From contig DJVG01000031.1 in assembly GCA_002441095.1 (NCBI GenBank), forward strand, positions 9,371-39,423: a DNA stretch of 30,053 nucleotides, in the 5' to 3' direction. The DNA is from Elusimicrobia bacterium UBA6262 (GTDB lineage: Bacteria; CAYTYR01; UBA6262). Each line of letters opens with the position of its first letter. Positions within the stretch are counted from its first letter, which is position 1. Below, one piece after another: positions 1 to 8,092 of the stretch. A program made the translations under genes and the position numbers. The notes under the pieces were generated by a model. That model had not been told where the DNA came from. It searched no databases and was given only the letters and a program-made list of their open reading frames with translations.

Positions 1-2
1 AT

Positions 3-22
3 TTCGATATTCGATATTCGAA
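3..22. repeat. Short iterated-word repeat (TTCGA words)
   Basis: Three TTCGA words spaced by TAT or ending in A form a short near-palindromic run just downstream of the phosphofructokinase stop codon. It is one of several intergenic islands in this window built from 8-10 nt words, each island using a different word. The window edge cuts off whatever lies further left, so its full extent is unknown. Confidence 0.5.
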
Positions 23-30
23 TTTGTTCT

Positions 31-1245
31 TTATAGGTGCCGGGATATTTTCCCTTTCAACTCGGTGAAGTTCGGTGTGATATTTTCTTTTTTACGTCCG
101 AAACAGACGCCCATTCTTTCGTGGAACCTGACCTGGTCCAGGTCAACAAAGCGCTGCTTAATGGCTTCAGCCGTGGGAATATACTTAACTTCTTTGCCTT
201 CAACTCCAGCTACAGTTACTCCGGTAATACCTTTTTTCAGGAGTAATACCGCTGCTGCTCCTGCTTCTTTACCGAAATTAACATCAAACGCCGAAGAATG
301 ACCAGCCCTGACTAAGTGTCCCGGAGTCACCGAGCGTATCTCCGGGATCTCATTGATACCTTTGACATACATATGGTTTTTGATCATATGTTCCTTGGTT
401 TTAGGGTCAGTTTTCATACGTTTGGAAACTTCCTGCAACACATATTTCGCTGCGCCAGCCAGCTTCTTGTGGCCAAAAGCGTCAATACCTGACGACTCAT
501 CATAAAGCTCAGTGCCATCAGAGTTCCGCAGGCCTTCTGCCACAACGATCGTATATGTACCGGCTAAGACATCGCTTTCCTCAATACGGCTCCAATAACG
601 TTTGCTGATATGCTGGTAAAGTAAATCAAAATCCACCGGTATCTCAGGGATCAGGATAGAATCAGCGTCAGCGCCGATACCGCCGCGGAAAGCCGTGTGG
701 CCGGCATAGCGGCCGAACACTTCGATGACCATGATCCGGTTATGGGTACGGCCGGTGGTCTTGAGCTCTTGTAAAAAATTAGTAATGCGGTTAATAGTAG
801 AATCAGCGCCGACTGAATAGGTCTGCAGGTCCAGGTCCATCGTTTTCGGAGCATGAACGCAGGGAATTCCCTGCTGGATCAGGTCCACCATCACACTGCC
901 GGAATCATCGCCACCGCTGATAACCAGGCCATCGATCTTGAATTTGCTCAGGCCATCTTTAATCCTCTTATATTTATCCGGGTCATCGATCTTTTTGATC
1001 TTGACGCGGGAATGCCCGGCTTCGCTGCCAGCCATGTTTGATTCAACTGAATCAATGCGCTCCGGCTGCAGGCTGACCAATTTATCGAAATCAACCAGGT
1101 TGTACAAGCCGGCATAACCATTGGGAATAACAAAGACTTCAATTCCTTCCTTATGCGCCATTTGGGCACTGCCTTTAACGACAGCATTCAAGCCGCCGCA
1201 ATCACCGCCGCTGGTAATAATTCCTATCCGTTTAATTTCGCCCAT
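31..1245 (-). CDS. pfp: 6-phosphofructokinase, predicted pyrophosphate-dependent
   Basis: Interconverts fructose 6-phosphate and fructose 1,6-bisphosphate in cytosolic glycolysis. The 404-residue protein has the N-terminal GGDCGGLN loop (residues 13-20), a GGDDS motif (111-115), PKTMD with the catalytic Asp (133-137), and EVFGRYAGH. Established family knowledge: Gly at both E. coli positions 104 and 124 marks ATP enzymes, while Asp and Lys there mark PPi enzymes. Here they are Asp114 and Lys134, exactly 20 apart, so PPi is the predicted phosphoryl donor and the reaction should be reversible. The residue after the catalytic Asp is Leu where Asn is usual (MDLD versus IDND). The ATG at 1245 is chosen over an upstream TTG because an AGGAGG ribosome site lies about 12 nt before it. 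The gene has its own promoter and appears monocistronic here. Confidence 0.93.
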   Translation of the reverse strand: MGEIKRIGIITSGGDCGGLNAVVKGSAQMAHKEGIEVFVIPNGYAGLYNLVDFDKLVSLQPERIDSVESNMAGSEAGHSRVKIKKIDDPDKYKRIKDGLSKFKIDGLVISGGDDSGSVMVDLIQQGIPCVHAPKTMDLDLQTYSVGADSTINRITNFLQELKTTGRTHNRIMVIEVFGRYAGHTAFRGGIGADADSILIPEIPVDFDLLYQHISKRYWSRIEESDVLAGTYTIVVAEGLRNSDGTELYDESSGIDAFGHKKLAGAAKYVLQEVSKRMKTDPKTKEHMIKNHMYVKGINEIPEIRSVTPGHLVRAGHSSAFDVNFGKEAGAAAVLLLKKGITGVTVAGVEGKEVKYIPTAEAIKQRFVDLDQVRFHERMGVCFGRKKENITPNFTELKGKISRHL

Positions 1246-1292
1246 GATTGTTCTTCTTCCTCCTTGAGTATTAGGTTCTTTTTGGATAAAAA

Positions 1293-1321
1293 AGTATAGC
1301 AAATTAACAGTAAAAAGTAAA
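1293..1321 (-). promoter_or_regulatory. Sigma70-type promoter of the phosphofructokinase gene
   Basis: On the minus strand TTTACT (1316-1321) is followed after 17 nt by TATACT (1293-1298). The expected transcript start near 1286 gives a leader of about 40 nt carrying the AGGAGG ribosome site. It lies in the gap between the cbiO stop codon and the phosphofructokinase start. Confidence 0.6.
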
Positions 1322-1337
1322 TAAATTACTGCTTATA

Positions 1338-2048
1338 TCAGGGTTTAGCCAGATCATAGCTGACCAGCAGGTCTTTGTTAGAGAGAATCTCGGAAGCCGG
1401 ACCAAAAGCCTTAAGCAGGCCACGGTTCAGGATAGCTACTTTGTTGCATAAAATAGAGACCAATTCCAGGTCATGGGTGGCAATCAGTTTAGTTATATTC
1501 AGGTTTTTCAGTAAGTCGATCAGTTCCCAGCGGTGTTTGGGATCAAGATTGCTGGAAGGCTCATCCAGGACCAGTATTTTGGGTTTCATGGAGAGTACCG
1601 TGGCCAGGGAGATCCTTTTCTTTTCCCCAAAGCTTAAATGATGGGAGGAACGGTGTTTCGCCGACAGCATATCCACTTCCTGCAAGGCCAGGTCAACCTG
1701 CCAATTGACTTTGTCTTTGCTCCAGCCCATATTGACCGGGCCAAAAGCGACATCTTCATATACTGAAGGCATGAACAACTGGTGTTCAGGGTCCTGGAAG
1801 ACGAGGGCGACTTTCTCCCTGACCTGGCAGATGGTTTCAGGAGTGATCTCCATGCCTTCTATCAGGATCTGGTTATTGCCATGCAAGATACCGTTCATAT
1901 GCAATAATAAAGTTGATTTGCCGGCGCCGTTGGGGCCGATCAAGCCGATGCAATCCCCTTCTTCCACCTCCAGGGAAACATTTTCCAGGGCCAGATTACC
2001 ATCCGGGTAGGCATAGGAAAGATCTTTAATTTCGATCAAAGGGCTCAT
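1338..2048 (-). CDS. cbiO: Energy-coupling-factor / cobalt transporter ATPase (CbiO/EcfA family)
   Basis: Cytoplasmic ATPase that drives an ECF-type vitamin or metal importer. The 236-residue protein has Walker A GPNGAGKST (38-46), a Q-loop in VFQDPEHQLF, a signature LSFGEKKRI and Walker B ILVLDEPSS, all typical of the CbiO/EcfA branch. It overlaps the upstream cbiQ gene by four bases (ATGA), indicating translational coupling. Only one ATPase gene is present, as in cobalt/nickel CbiMNQO systems or ECF modules that use a homodimer. No substrate-binding S component or CbiM/NikM is seen nearby, so the substrate cannot be assigned; cobalt is the family default. Confidence 0.9.
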   Translation of the reverse strand: MSPLIEIKDLSYAYPDGNLALENVSLEVEEGDCIGLIGPNGAGKSTLLLHMNGILHGNNQILIEGMEITPETICQVREKVALVFQDPEHQLFMPSVYEDVAFGPVNMGWSKDKVNWQVDLALQEVDMLSAKHRSSHHLSFGEKKRISLATVLSMKPKILVLDEPSSNLDPKHRWELIDLLKNLNITKLIATHDLELVSILCNKVAILNRGLLKAFGPASEILSNKDLLVSYDLAKP

Positions 2049-2770
2049 TGCAGGCTATACTCCATGATCTTAATGATAATAAAGATACTTAATGCTGTAA
2101 AACCAAATAAATAATCCCTGTTCTTGCATTTGAAATCGTCTAAGGTCCTGATCGTCCCGTCAAATCCGCGGGAAAGCATCGCCTTATAAATACGTTCACT
2201 GCGTTCATAAGAAGAGATAAAAACCACGCCGATGATATTAGCCAGGACTTTGGTATGGAACCAGGCCGAGCCGCCCACTGTCCGGGCATCCTTGGCCGTC
2301 TTGACATTCATTAATTCATCAGTGATCACAAAAAGATAGCGGTACATAAAAGAAAGGATCATGACCAGGATAACCGGTATTTTCAGTTTTTGCAGGGCTT
2401 TCAGGAAATGGGAAAAACTGGTAGTTGAGATTAACAGGATCATGGCCAGGATCGACAGGTAGGCCTTGATCACGATGACTCCACTGAACCAGGGTTGGCG
2501 GTGATGATAAAACAAGGAAAACAAGGCAAAGAAGATGATAAAAGGCAAACTTACCAGGGATTTCTGGAAAATACGGAGCAGCGGAACATTAGCCAATAAA
2601 GAACACAGCACCAGGATAAAAGTATAGTAAATCAGGGAGAAAGCTTTGGTGAAAGGAGTAATGTTCACCAGGAAGACAAATAATAAGGCAGAGATGATCT
2701 TGATCCTGGGATCAATTTTCTGCAGTATGCCGTCAACCTGTGAATATTCATCGGCAAAGTGGTGTTTCAT
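2045..2770 (-). CDS. cbiQ: ECF/cobalt transporter transmembrane protein (CbiQ/EcfT family)
   Basis: Membrane coupling protein linking the ATPase to a substrate-binding membrane component. The 241-residue protein starts with a charged segment containing KIDPRIK, then several hydrophobic helices (about 27-45, 50-65, 72-88, 97-115, 130-150), and has the two EcfT-type coupling motifs: DARTVGG and AMLSRGFDG in the cytoplasmic helix region, the latter preceded by SYERSERIY. The C-terminus is a final membrane helix. A ribosome site AAAGGA precedes the ATG. It is the first gene of a two-gene operon with cbiO. Family membership is clear; cobalt as substrate is inference. Confidence 0.9.
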   Translation of the reverse strand: MKHHFADEYSQVDGILQKIDPRIKIISALLFVFLVNITPFTKAFSLIYYTFILVLCSLLANVPLLRIFQKSLVSLPFIIFFALFSLFYHHRQPWFSGVIVIKAYLSILAMILLISTTSFSHFLKALQKLKIPVILVMILSFMYRYLFVITDELMNVKTAKDARTVGGSAWFHTKVLANIIGVVFISSYERSERIYKAMLSRGFDGTIRTLDDFKCKNRDYLFGFTALSIFIIIKIMEYSLQ

Positions 2771-2784
2771 AGTAAGTCCTTTAT

Positions 2785-2858
2785 TAGCGTATAGCGAGTA
2801 GCGTATAGCGTATAGAGTATGTCAAGGAACCCCGGTATCCTGGCTCCTGGTGACCTGA
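2785..2858. repeat. Intergenic iterated-word island (GCGTATA words, then CCTGG words)
   Basis: The gap between cbiQ and the ydcF-like gene is filled by GCGTATA/GCGAGTA words (2785-2820) followed by CCTGG/CCTGATT words (2838-2858). The 18-mer at 2798-2815 recurs exactly, inverted, at 13978-13995. The second part resembles the CAGG-word islands at 9971-10150 and 16427-16582. Confidence 0.6.
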
Positions 2859-2863
2859 TTAAT

Positions 2864-3475
2864 CTATATACGCCTTTTCAGCAGGTAATACATGAACTTG
2901 ATATATTCTTCGTTAGTGGACAATAAAGCTTTTTCCGAATGCCACCAGTTATCCCTGGTATACCAGCTGTCCTGTACCGGATAGACCATGACCTTGATAC
3001 CAGAGTTTTTAAATACTTTTTTAAAGGTGTAAAAGGCACGCTTGCTATGAAATGGCTCAGTGACTACGATTAGGGATTTAAAATTGCGTTTTTTGCACTC
3101 TGCCAGGCTCAAAATTGCATCATCGTGTGTGCTCATGGAATCAAGTATGGGAATGATCCGGTCCCAGGGCACGCCGCGAGCATTTGCCAGCTTGCGTCCT
3201 TGTAAAGCCCAATGATATACCGGCCCGCTCATAATCTGATTAAATTCACCAGTCATCATAATCTGGCCAGCATATTTCTCGCGATAGAGCTTTGCGCCTT
3301 GCAGGACCCGTTCACCCCTACCGCCGCCCAATACCAGGATCGCGTCTGCTTTTTCGATCTTGTCCTGGTAAATGAGCCAGCCTCCTACCTGCTTCAGCCA
3401 GAACTTGTAAAACAACGGGAACTGGATGATGATGAGCAGCAATATTAATAGAATGTATTTTTTAGATTTTTTCAT
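2864..3475 (-). CDS. YdcF/SanA-like DUF218 membrane-anchored protein
   Basis: A 203-residue protein with an N-terminal basic stretch and one membrane helix (about 7-27), followed by a DUF218 fold: ADAILVLGGGRGERV (about 45-60), a glycine-rich turn with MTGEF, a DSMSTHDDAI segment corresponding to the conserved 'S..T.ena' element, and VVTEPFHSKRA near the C-terminal third. The family (YdcF, SanA, ElyC) acts at the cell envelope; some members affect peptidoglycan or lipid-carrier metabolism or vancomycin sensitivity, but the reaction is not settled. The catalytic domain should face the periplasm. A GGAGAG ribosome site lies about 12 nt upstream. It stands alone between two repeat or gap regions. 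Confidence 0.82.
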   Translation of the reverse strand: MKKSKKYILLILLLIIIQFPLFYKFWLKQVGGWLIYQDKIEKADAILVLGGGRGERVLQGAKLYREKYAGQIMMTGEFNQIMSGPVYHWALQGRKLANARGVPWDRIIPILDSMSTHDDAILSLAECKKRNFKSLIVVTEPFHSKRAFYTFKKVFKNSGIKVMVYPVQDSWYTRDNWWHSEKALLSTNEEYIKFMYYLLKRRI

Positions 3476-3793
3476 AATTGTTTTAACTCTCCGTATATCA
3501 GTGAACTGTCACTATTTGTTCACTCCAGTGTCGGTTTTCATGTCCGTCCTTGGCGGACCTGCGCCAAAGGTCTTTTGACAACTCGGTGCCGAGAAACTCG
3601 CCCCTTGGGCTCAGACAATCTCGGCATCCAGCAGCCAACAGATTCCCTCGATGTCTGCAAGCGTGCTTTGGCTAAAACCGACAATCTCGCTCAAAATAAT
3701 GACCAGTTCCCTGATCTGTACAGTTACCGTTAACATCAGAGTAACTGGGGGTGGCGAGGGTTTAAGACAGGACCCCGGTAATACCTTAAAGTT
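3476..3793. other. 318-nt intergenic stretch with small palindromes
   Basis: No convincing gene is seen. The stretch contains several short hairpins: GTGAAC/GTTCAC (3501-3523), TTGGCG/CGCCAA (3550-3567), GTCCG/CGGAC (3542-3558) and CTCGG/CCGAG (3582-3593). A 41-codon minus-strand open frame (3611-3736) continues in the lemA frame beyond its stop codon but has no ribosome site or recognisable family. The region may be a decayed sequence or a termination/regulatory zone between lemA and the ydcF-like gene. Confidence 0.4.
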
Positions 3794-4363
3794 CTATTTA
3801 GGCAAATTCAGGGAAATATCGATGTCTTTCTTTTCTTCTTCCGAGATCCTGAACATCTCCTTCTCAGTATAACCCAGCATATTGGCAATAAACATATCCG
3901 GCACCTGGTTAATACGGATGTTATAAATATTCACGCTGTCATTATACAGCTCGCGCCGGTCAGCCAATTCTGATTCCAGGCCGCTGATGCGGGTTTGCAA
4001 TTGATGGATGTTGTTATTTGATTTAAGCTCCGGATAGGCTTCCCCGACAGCCCAGATACCTCCCAGGGCCTTGGTCAGGTTCCCTTCCTTGACTGCCTTA
4101 TCAGCTACACCCGAGGCGTTCATAGCGGCGGTACGTAATTCAATCACCCTCTCCAGTGTACCTCGTTCATATTGAGTGAATTGCTCGCAGATCTTGATGA
4201 GTTTTGGTATCTCGTCATGCCTTTGTTTCAGGATGACATCAATATTGGCCCACGCCTTCTCAATGTTACGCGAGACCCGGATCAATCCATTGTAGATAGT
4301 GATCGCATAGCTGATCAGCCCAATTACCAGGAACAATAATACTAACAAGACAAATATACCCAT
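3794..4363 (-). CDS. lemA: LemA family membrane protein
   Basis: A 189-residue LemA protein: one N-terminal membrane helix (about 2-24), then YNGLIRVSRNIEKAWANIDV, QRHDEIPKLIKI and a long helical bundle ending with NQVPDMFIANMLGYTEKEMF. This N-out/C-in helical architecture and length are typical of the family. The cellular function of LemA is unknown; the name comes from an antigenic epitope. The ATG has a strong AAGGAGGATAAA ribosome site. It lies 27 nt after two GIDE-domain genes that probably form one operon with it, suggesting a shared envelope role. Confidence 0.93.
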   Translation of the reverse strand: MGIFVLLVLLFLVIGLISYAITIYNGLIRVSRNIEKAWANIDVILKQRHDEIPKLIKICEQFTQYERGTLERVIELRTAAMNASGVADKAVKEGNLTKALGGIWAVGEAYPELKSNNNIHQLQTRISGLESELADRRELYNDSVNIYNIRINQVPDMFIANMLGYTEKEMFRISEEEKKDIDISLNLPK

Positions 4364-4390
4364 TTTATCCTCCTTTTAAGTTGGTTTATT

Positions 4391-5401
4391 TTAAATATCA
4401 TATACATCCACATCGCCTTTATCTATAAACATTAGAAATACCAGAAAAAGTATTAAAGTAATCATTGCTATGGCGATTACTTCCATAGTATCAAAAATTA
4501 TATATGCAGCGGAAATCAAGGCAAAAACAGAACCGCCAAAAATCCTGGTTATTGTCTTCTTTGATAAATTTCGGCATAATTCTTCTTCGCTTTTCTTGGA
4601 TATTATAAAAACGTTATCTGCTTCACCTTTACTAATAACCAATGTGAAAATAGGTGAATCTGCTATTTGATTTGATTTTTCTATTGCTAACTTTTCTTTA
4701 ACTCCTTTTGCTGCCTCATCCCATTCCTCAATGCTAAGTTCACCATTTTTATTGATGTCTAAGCTTGCCATAGCTTCTGGGTCAGTTTTTAAATCCACCA
4801 GTTTCCTTATAAGTTTGTCCTTATAACCCTGTATGAGTTGCTTGTTCTCCTGAACTGTCCCTAAAATATAGATAGGTTCTCCTGCTTTAATAAACCACTC
4901 TGTTTCGTATCTATAGTCATAATTAGGTGCTCCGAGAATAGTTTCCGCTCCCTGTGGGTCAATTAATATTAACCCAGTATTGTCTTGAACAAAGAAAGAA
5001 GAATTTGAATATTGTCTCTCTGTGCCTGTTTTATTTCCTGCTTTGTAACTATAGAAAACACAGTCTGCCTTTGTATATGGCGATTTAAGAGCCGAATCCC
5101 CATATTCAGCCGTACCGGAAACTTCAGCCAATCCTAACGCTAGTGAAGATATTTTTGATGTAGGAAGGTTAATAATCAACCTTTTCCTGCGCCAGCTTTT
5201 AAAGCCATCGAAATACAAAAGAATCCCAATTGCACAGAATAAAATTGCCGGACCATTTTTGACTAAAAATTCCATAAAATCAAAATTATTATCGTATTTA
5301 TCAAACATGATAACAGAAATTATCGTGATAATGATGTAAATTATAGAACAAAGAAATGGATGCTTAAAAATTAATTTGCTTAATTTATCTAGAATATCCA
5401 A
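4391..5401 (-). CDS. GIDE-domain membrane protein with EF-hand (LemA neighbour 1)
   Basis: A 336-residue membrane protein with two N-terminal helices (about 15-33 and 50-65), a basic WRRKRL stretch, and then a GIDE-like domain (about 76-185): LPTSKISSLALGLAEVSG, SPYTKADCVFYSYKA, VQDNTGLILIDPQGAE and GEPIYILGTVQ. A canonical EF-hand calcium loop follows at residues 215-226 (D-N-N-G-E pattern DINKNGELSIEE), and two C-terminal helices (about 285-303 and 306-325). The GIDE domain is the membrane-side domain of mitochondrial E3 ligase MULAN, and bacterial versions lack the RING. The start is a TTG with a weak GGGCGG upstream; an in-frame stop lies just before it. It is a paralogue of the next gene. 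Function unknown; calcium response is inference. Confidence 0.78.
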   Translation of the reverse strand: MDILDKLSKLIFKHPFLCSIIYIIITIISVIMFDKYDNNFDFMEFLVKNGPAILFCAIGILLYFDGFKSWRRKRLIINLPTSKISSLALGLAEVSGTAEYGDSALKSPYTKADCVFYSYKAGNKTGTERQYSNSSFFVQDNTGLILIDPQGAETILGAPNYDYRYETEWFIKAGEPIYILGTVQENKQLIQGYKDKLIRKLVDLKTDPEAMASLDINKNGELSIEEWDEAAKGVKEKLAIEKSNQIADSPIFTLVISKGEADNVFIISKKSEEELCRNLSKKTITRIFGGSVFALISAAYIIFDTMEVIAIAMITLILFLVFLMFIDKGDVDVYDI

Positions 5402-5425
5402 AAATAGCCGCCCACATCAATAATT

Positions 5426-6370
5426 TTAAAACATTCCACTAGTAATCATCATTATTAGGCCAACAATGCATCCCGACGCAAGTAAAGCTCCGCCGATGAT
5501 CTCGGCTAAACACTGCCAGTTGAGATGCTGTAACAGGTCTTTTTCACTTTTTTCCGAGATAATGAAAATTGTTTCTTCTTGCCCCTTGTCGATCACGAAA
5601 TTGGTTTCCTGAAGTTGTGCTGGCTGCTTTAATTGTTCCTCCAGCATTTCTTCTTTCATTTTGGCCACAGCCTGCTCCCATTCATAAACGCTGACTATGC
5701 CATCTCCGTCAGCGTCAAATTTCTTCATTTCTTCAGGTTTGGCCTTAAGTTCTCTTAAGCGTTCATTAAGTTTGATCTTAAAATCAGAAACGAAGCTTTC
5801 ATTCTTGTTAACGGTACCAAGGACATAGACCTGGTCATTGGGACAAATATCCCATTCCCGGAAGCGCATCCGCTGTTTACCGAACCAGGTTTGATATTTA
5901 ATATCATTATGGTCTAAAAAGCGCACCAGATTTGAGGGTATATCCCCACCGAATAAACCAGATTCAAAAGAGAAATCTGGCTTGTCCAGATTGAGTTCAG
6001 CCCGCTTGGGATTGACCAATACCTTGCCTGTACCATCGTCTAAATGGAACAGATTATCGTAACTGCCGCCGTCTGCGACCTTAACCCAGCTGCTATTCTT
6101 GCCCCGGCGTTCATACCGTTCGATCAGGTATTTGTAAAATACGCAACTCCGTCCGGTAAGCGGCCCTTTAAGCGAATATATCCATTGTTGCGCTTTCCCT
6201 TGCAGTTCTACCAGGCCCATGGCCATGGAGCGGATCTTAGAGGTCGGGATATTTTCGATCAACCGTTTACGCCGCCATTTTTTGAACCCGTCAAAGAACA
6301 ACCAAATCCCTACGCCGGAAAATATAGCTAAATAGAGTAATAATTTAAATGAATCCCGATCGGATTTCAA
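5426..6370 (-). CDS. GIDE-domain membrane protein with EF-hand (LemA neighbour 2)
   Basis: A 314-residue paralogue of the adjacent gene. One N-terminal helix (about 10-27) is followed by WRRKRLIENIPTSKIRSMAM (33-51), SLKGPLTGRSCVFYKYLIER, a loop insertion of about 40 residues, LDDGTGKVLVNPKRAEL and NDQVYVLGTVNKNE, matching the GIDE domain. A textbook EF-hand loop DADGDGIVSVYE occupies 219-230, then a charged helix and one C-terminal membrane helix (about 288-310). The start is TTG, supported by AAAGGAGACAG just upstream. With the downstream paralogue and lemA it forms a closely spaced set of three envelope genes. Function unknown; the order on the transcript suggests co-expression. Confidence 0.8.
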   Translation of the reverse strand: MKSDRDSFKLLLYLAIFSGVGIWLFFDGFKKWRRKRLIENIPTSKIRSMAMGLVELQGKAQQWIYSLKGPLTGRSCVFYKYLIERYERRGKNSSWVKVADGGSYDNLFHLDDGTGKVLVNPKRAELNLDKPDFSFESGLFGGDIPSNLVRFLDHNDIKYQTWFGKQRMRFREWDICPNDQVYVLGTVNKNESFVSDFKIKLNERLRELKAKPEEMKKFDADGDGIVSVYEWEQAVAKMKEEMLEEQLKQPAQLQETNFVIDKGQEETIFIISEKSEKDLLQHLNWQCLAEIIGGALLASGCIVGLIMMITSGMF

Positions 6371-6387
6371 TCTGTCTCCTTTAAAGC

Positions 6388-6418
6388 TTTACTCTACCAC
6401 TTTATGACTTTACCACTT
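6388..6418. repeat. Short iterated-word repeat (TACCACTT words)
   Basis: The 51-nt gap between the radical SAM gene and the second GIDE gene contains repeated words ACTCTACCACTT, ATGACTT and TACCACTT. This is another small member of the iterated-word class seen between genes in this window. Confidence 0.4.
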
Positions 6419-6421
6419 ATT

Positions 6422-7504
6422 TTATGGTATTACATCCGTGAACCTGGTCAGCCGGTTGAGAACTGCTGCTTCAGAAATAGTTCCTTTTTTGATCAATTCC
6501 TTTATTTCCGGCAATATTTTCTTAAACTTATTGATGAGCAGTTTTGAACACTGGCAGTAAAACTCCACTTTTTCCCGGCTAAAATGTAGATGCGGCACTA
6601 CGCACCGTCCCGCGCATATTTCTTTTACTTCACATTCGCGGCAAATATCAAAGTCATAATGGTGCTGTGACTTGGACATATCCGCCCCTTCTTCGACACT
6701 GCCGATCTTGTTGTGATAACTGTCTTCGCAGGTATAAATGGACCCGTCGATAGCTAAGGCCTGGAAATTCTCGCCGATACCACAGGGCAGGCCGGAATAT
6801 ACATGTTTCTTCTCCAGGATGTCATATAAGCCCTGGAAAGGTATCAAATGCGGTACTTTGCCGGTCCTGAGTTGTGATATCCACCATTCCAGCAAGCGGT
6901 CCAAATCGCGGTCGTAGCGCTCCAGGAATGCGTGAAGATCCTGCTGGTTATCAGAATTTTCCAGGAACCAGAAGATGTTGCTGAATGTATCAACCAGTCC
7001 CATGACTGAATCGAATACGCTTGAGGTTGGAGTAATAGTGATAAAAGCCAGTGATTTGTCGACAATATGGTTTTTTACGGAGAGAAAGTTACTTAGGATT
7101 TTATGATGGGTTCCTTTTCCCCTGGTGGCGTCATGCTGTTGGGCCACGCCATCAATGGAAATAGAGATCATATTCATTTTATCAAGCATCGGCAGGTTGT
7201 CTTTACTGATCAGCGTACCGTTAGTAAAAATGTTGTACAAGGGCTTCCATTCTTTAAGGCCGGCCATTATTTCCGTAATGAGGCCCTGCTCCAGTAGCGG
7301 CTCTCCGCCGTAGAAAGTAACTACGATCGGGTCATACTTATGTTGGCTGGCATCATTTTTAATATGGCTGATGATCTTGACGGCATCAGCTTTGATGCTG
7401 GTCTGTCTACGCCGGTCGCTGTTAATGCAGTAAATACACTGCAAATTGCAGCGGTTCGTCGTCATTATGGAATATTCCATGTAGGAATCTTTAATGCAGG
7501 ACAT
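6422..7504 (-). CDS. Radical SAM/SPASM-domain protein
   Basis: A 360-residue radical S-adenosylmethionine enzyme. The [4Fe-4S] cysteines are C19, C23 and C26 (CNLQCIYC), followed by TFYGGEPLLE, IFTNGTLIS and ISISIDGVAQQHD, the standard SAM-binding and strand motifs. The C-terminal third is a SPASM-type region: CGIGENFQALAIDGSIYTCED, then CRECEVKEICAGRC and YCQCSKL, enough cysteines for one or two auxiliary clusters. The family includes peptide and protein maturases such as anaerobic sulfatase-maturating enzymes; no sulfatase is encoded here. It is the last gene of a four-gene set and follows a secreted protein by only 8 nt. No Shine-Dalgarno is visible, so translation may be coupled. Substrate unknown. 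Confidence 0.88.
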   Translation of the reverse strand: MSCIKDSYMEYSIMTTNRCNLQCIYCINSDRRRQTSIKADAVKIISHIKNDASQHKYDPIVVTFYGGEPLLEQGLITEIMAGLKEWKPLYNIFTNGTLISKDNLPMLDKMNMISISIDGVAQQHDATRGKGTHHKILSNFLSVKNHIVDKSLAFITITPTSSVFDSVMGLVDTFSNIFWFLENSDNQQDLHAFLERYDRDLDRLLEWWISQLRTGKVPHLIPFQGLYDILEKKHVYSGLPCGIGENFQALAIDGSIYTCEDSYHNKIGSVEEGADMSKSQHHYDFDICRECEVKEICAGRCVVPHLHFSREKVEFYCQCSKLLINKFKKILPEIKELIKKGTISEAAVLNRLTRFTDVIP

Positions 7505-7512
7505 TTTATATG

Positions 7513-8079
7513 CTATTCAGTGGCAGTGTCTGCTGCTTCAGTATCTTCACTCTGAGCTTCAGGGATTTCTTTCCTGACCAGTGACATGATCTTGAGCATA
7601 AGGGAATCGATCTTGGGACTGGCTGATTTACCCCAGGTTGGTGATTTCATAACAATATAATCCCCTTTTTGGAAAGAAAAACGTGGCGGGTAAGCGTCCT
7701 GGGTGCCGGCTGGACGGTTATACTGGGCATTGGCCAGGCGGTTATATTTTATTATCTGTTCTTCGTTCAGGGAGAGCTGGTAGAGGAATATTTCAAAATA
7801 GGGATGATAGTCTTTTGGATGCTGGGCGTCTTTGGCGACGGTGTTCTGGGTATCTATAACGGTAAGTATGAAACCGGGTAATTTAGTATAATCCTGAATC
7901 TCCAATGACTGTGCGGCCCGTTCATACAAGGTGATGCCATCAGCTTTTTCCGTGACGGTCCAGCCTTCCGGCAGTATAGCTCGTACTTTTTCCGTCAGTG
8001 GCTGTTCCGTCGCCAAAGCCGGTAATGCTAATAACAGCAACACACTGAAAAAAAGTGCAATCAGGTAATTATTCTTCAT
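7513..8079 (-). CDS. Secreted protein of unknown function
   Basis: A 188-residue protein I do not recognise. It has a clear Sec signal peptide (MKNNYLIALFFSVLLLLALP, cleavage probably after ALA at about 24), then a mixed alpha/beta region with an acidic, Ala/Thr-rich tail (EDTEAADTATE) at the C-terminus. No cysteine follows the signal peptide, so it is not a lipoprotein and should be periplasmic or released. A strong AAGGAGCATAAT ribosome site precedes the ATG. It lies between the zinc-ribbon/FxLYD gene and the radical SAM gene with 8- and 13-nt gaps, so it is a possible partner, though evidence that it is the enzyme's substrate is only positional. Confidence 0.8.
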   Translation of the reverse strand: MKNNYLIALFFSVLLLLALPALATEQPLTEKVRAILPEGWTVTEKADGITLYERAAQSLEIQDYTKLPGFILTVIDTQNTVAKDAQHPKDYHPYFEIFLYQLSLNEEQIIKYNRLANAQYNRPAGTQDAYPPRFSFQKGDYIVMKSPTWGKSASPKIDSLMLKIMSLVRKEIPEAQSEDTEAADTATE

Positions 8080-8092
8080 ATTATGCTCCTTG

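Noticed and set aside
3611..3736. 41-codon minus-strand open frame in phase with, and downstream of, the lemA stop codon
   Set aside because: No ribosome site, no recognisable family, short enough to occur by chance; at most remains of a longer lemA-like tail.
6422..7504. Anaerobic sulfatase-maturating enzyme
   Set aside because: The SPASM cysteine pattern is similar but no sulfatase gene is present and the neighbours point elsewhere; left as radical SAM/SPASM.
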